From: an uncultured Planctomycetaceae bacterium
GTDB lineage: Bacteria > Planctomycetota > Planctomycetia > Pirellulales > JACPPG01
Assembly: GCA_945957305.1 (NCBI GenBank)
Contig: CAMFLN010000007.1
Location: 1-15,620 of the forward strand
Length of the DNA stretch: 15,620 bases
Reading direction: 5' to 3'
How positions within the stretch are numbered: the stretch's first letter is position 1; every line of letters starts with the position of its first letter. Positions 15,385 through 15,620 of the stretch are shown here, piece after piece. The translations under genes and the position numbers were made by a program. The notes under the pieces were generated by a model. It was not told the origin of the DNA. It saw nothing but the letters and a program-made list of their open reading frames with translations, and did no database searches.

Positions 15385-15499
15385 CCGAGTCCCCCTTTAA
15401 ACAGAAAACGCGTGCGGTTTGTTTCCGCCCCCTGCGCTCGAACATGTCACAATCGTCGCATTTCCTGCGGCGCTGTAAAGCGGTCGCCCGCGCAGCTTT

Positions 15500-15620
15500 T
15501 TAGCGATAGGTCAAATGTTCGACCGCGTCCAGGTGCGGAAAAGCGTTGTACCGGCTGAGCGTAAACCGCTCGCCCGAGAAAATAAACTCGCTGAAGGCGG
15601 CATTCCGCACCATCCAGGCC
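15500..15620 (-). CDS. Probable histidine phosphatase (phosphoglycerate-mutase superfamily), C-terminal end only
   Basis: Reading the minus strand from the window edge gives 39 residues, ending in TAA at 15500-15502. They include NAAFSEFIFSGERFTLSRYN and then AFPHLDAVEHLTYR. The pattern N-x-x-hydrophobic-x-E-hydrophobic, aromatic, Gly-Glu-Arg-Phe-x-Leu-x-Arg-Tyr-Asn, then His-Leu is typical of the C-terminus of the histidine phosphatase family (PhoE/CobC-like, usually ending in a NDTAHL-like motif). The catalytic RHG part lies outside the window, so this is a family guess from the tail. It ends 115 nt upstream of the ACAD gene on the same strand and may be in the same transcription unit. Confidence 0.6.
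   Translation of the reverse strand, partial: AWMVRNAAFSEFIFSGERFTLSRYNAFPHLDAVEHLTYR

Noticed and set aside
1..15620. CRISPR array, insertion sequence, prophage or replication origin
   Set aside because: No regularly spaced repeats, transposase or integrase motifs, terminal inverted repeats or DnaA-box clusters were seen.

Overview
The window reads as chromosomal DNA of a planctomycete, probably a Pirellulales-like heterotroph. The evidence is a DUF1559 pseudopilin with an intact H-X9-DG tail, a Tat-exported DUF1501 protein, an extremely lysine/alanine-rich histone-like micro-protein, weak or absent Shine-Dalgarno sites before many genes next to strong ones before others, and GC-rich DNA by eye. 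No rRNA, intact tRNA, CRISPR array, insertion sequence or phage gene was recognised. The genus cannot be fixed from the sequence alone.

Left part (2-3797, + strand): a tight envelope-related run. It holds a 5'-truncated LolA-like protein, a 64-residue two-helix membrane protein, a DUF1559 pseudopilin with an unclear start, and apolipoprotein N-acyltransferase (lnt). Gaps are 3 nt or overlaps, so it is very likely one transcription unit. A spacer of about 530 nt (3798-4326) follows, with no confident gene.

Middle (4327-10372): a FAD-dependent oxidoreductase fused to a Rieske [2Fe-2S] domain, then 35 nt later a poxvirus-type DNA topoisomerase IB. Convergent to them is a probable two-gene operon, a secreted cupin then a short-chain dehydrogenase-like NAD(P)-binding protein. 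An MFS drug-efflux-type transporter diverges from the cupin across a spacer with several inverted repeats. It converges on a small unknown protein, with a GC-rich hairpin at the junction.

Right part (10546-15620): a DUF1501 protein, then about 580 nt without a recognisable gene, then a 24-codon Lys/Ala gene with a consensus Shine-Dalgarno and a textbook intrinsic terminator. Converging from the right are three minus-strand genes: the C-terminal end of a probable histidine phosphatase (cut by the window), an acyl-CoA dehydrogenase of the ACAD10/11 type with Asp at the usual catalytic Glu position, and an aminoglycoside-phosphotransferase-like kinase. The kinase and dehydrogenase together match the two domains of human ACAD11 and the LvaA/LvaC pair of Pseudomonas. 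This suggests catabolism of 4-hydroxy acids through a phosphorylated acyl-CoA.

The items most worth a second look are the split kinase/dehydrogenase pair and the short structured transcript carrying the 24-residue protein. Most other genes are ordinary members of known families. Function calls rest on motifs read by eye; no database search was possible.
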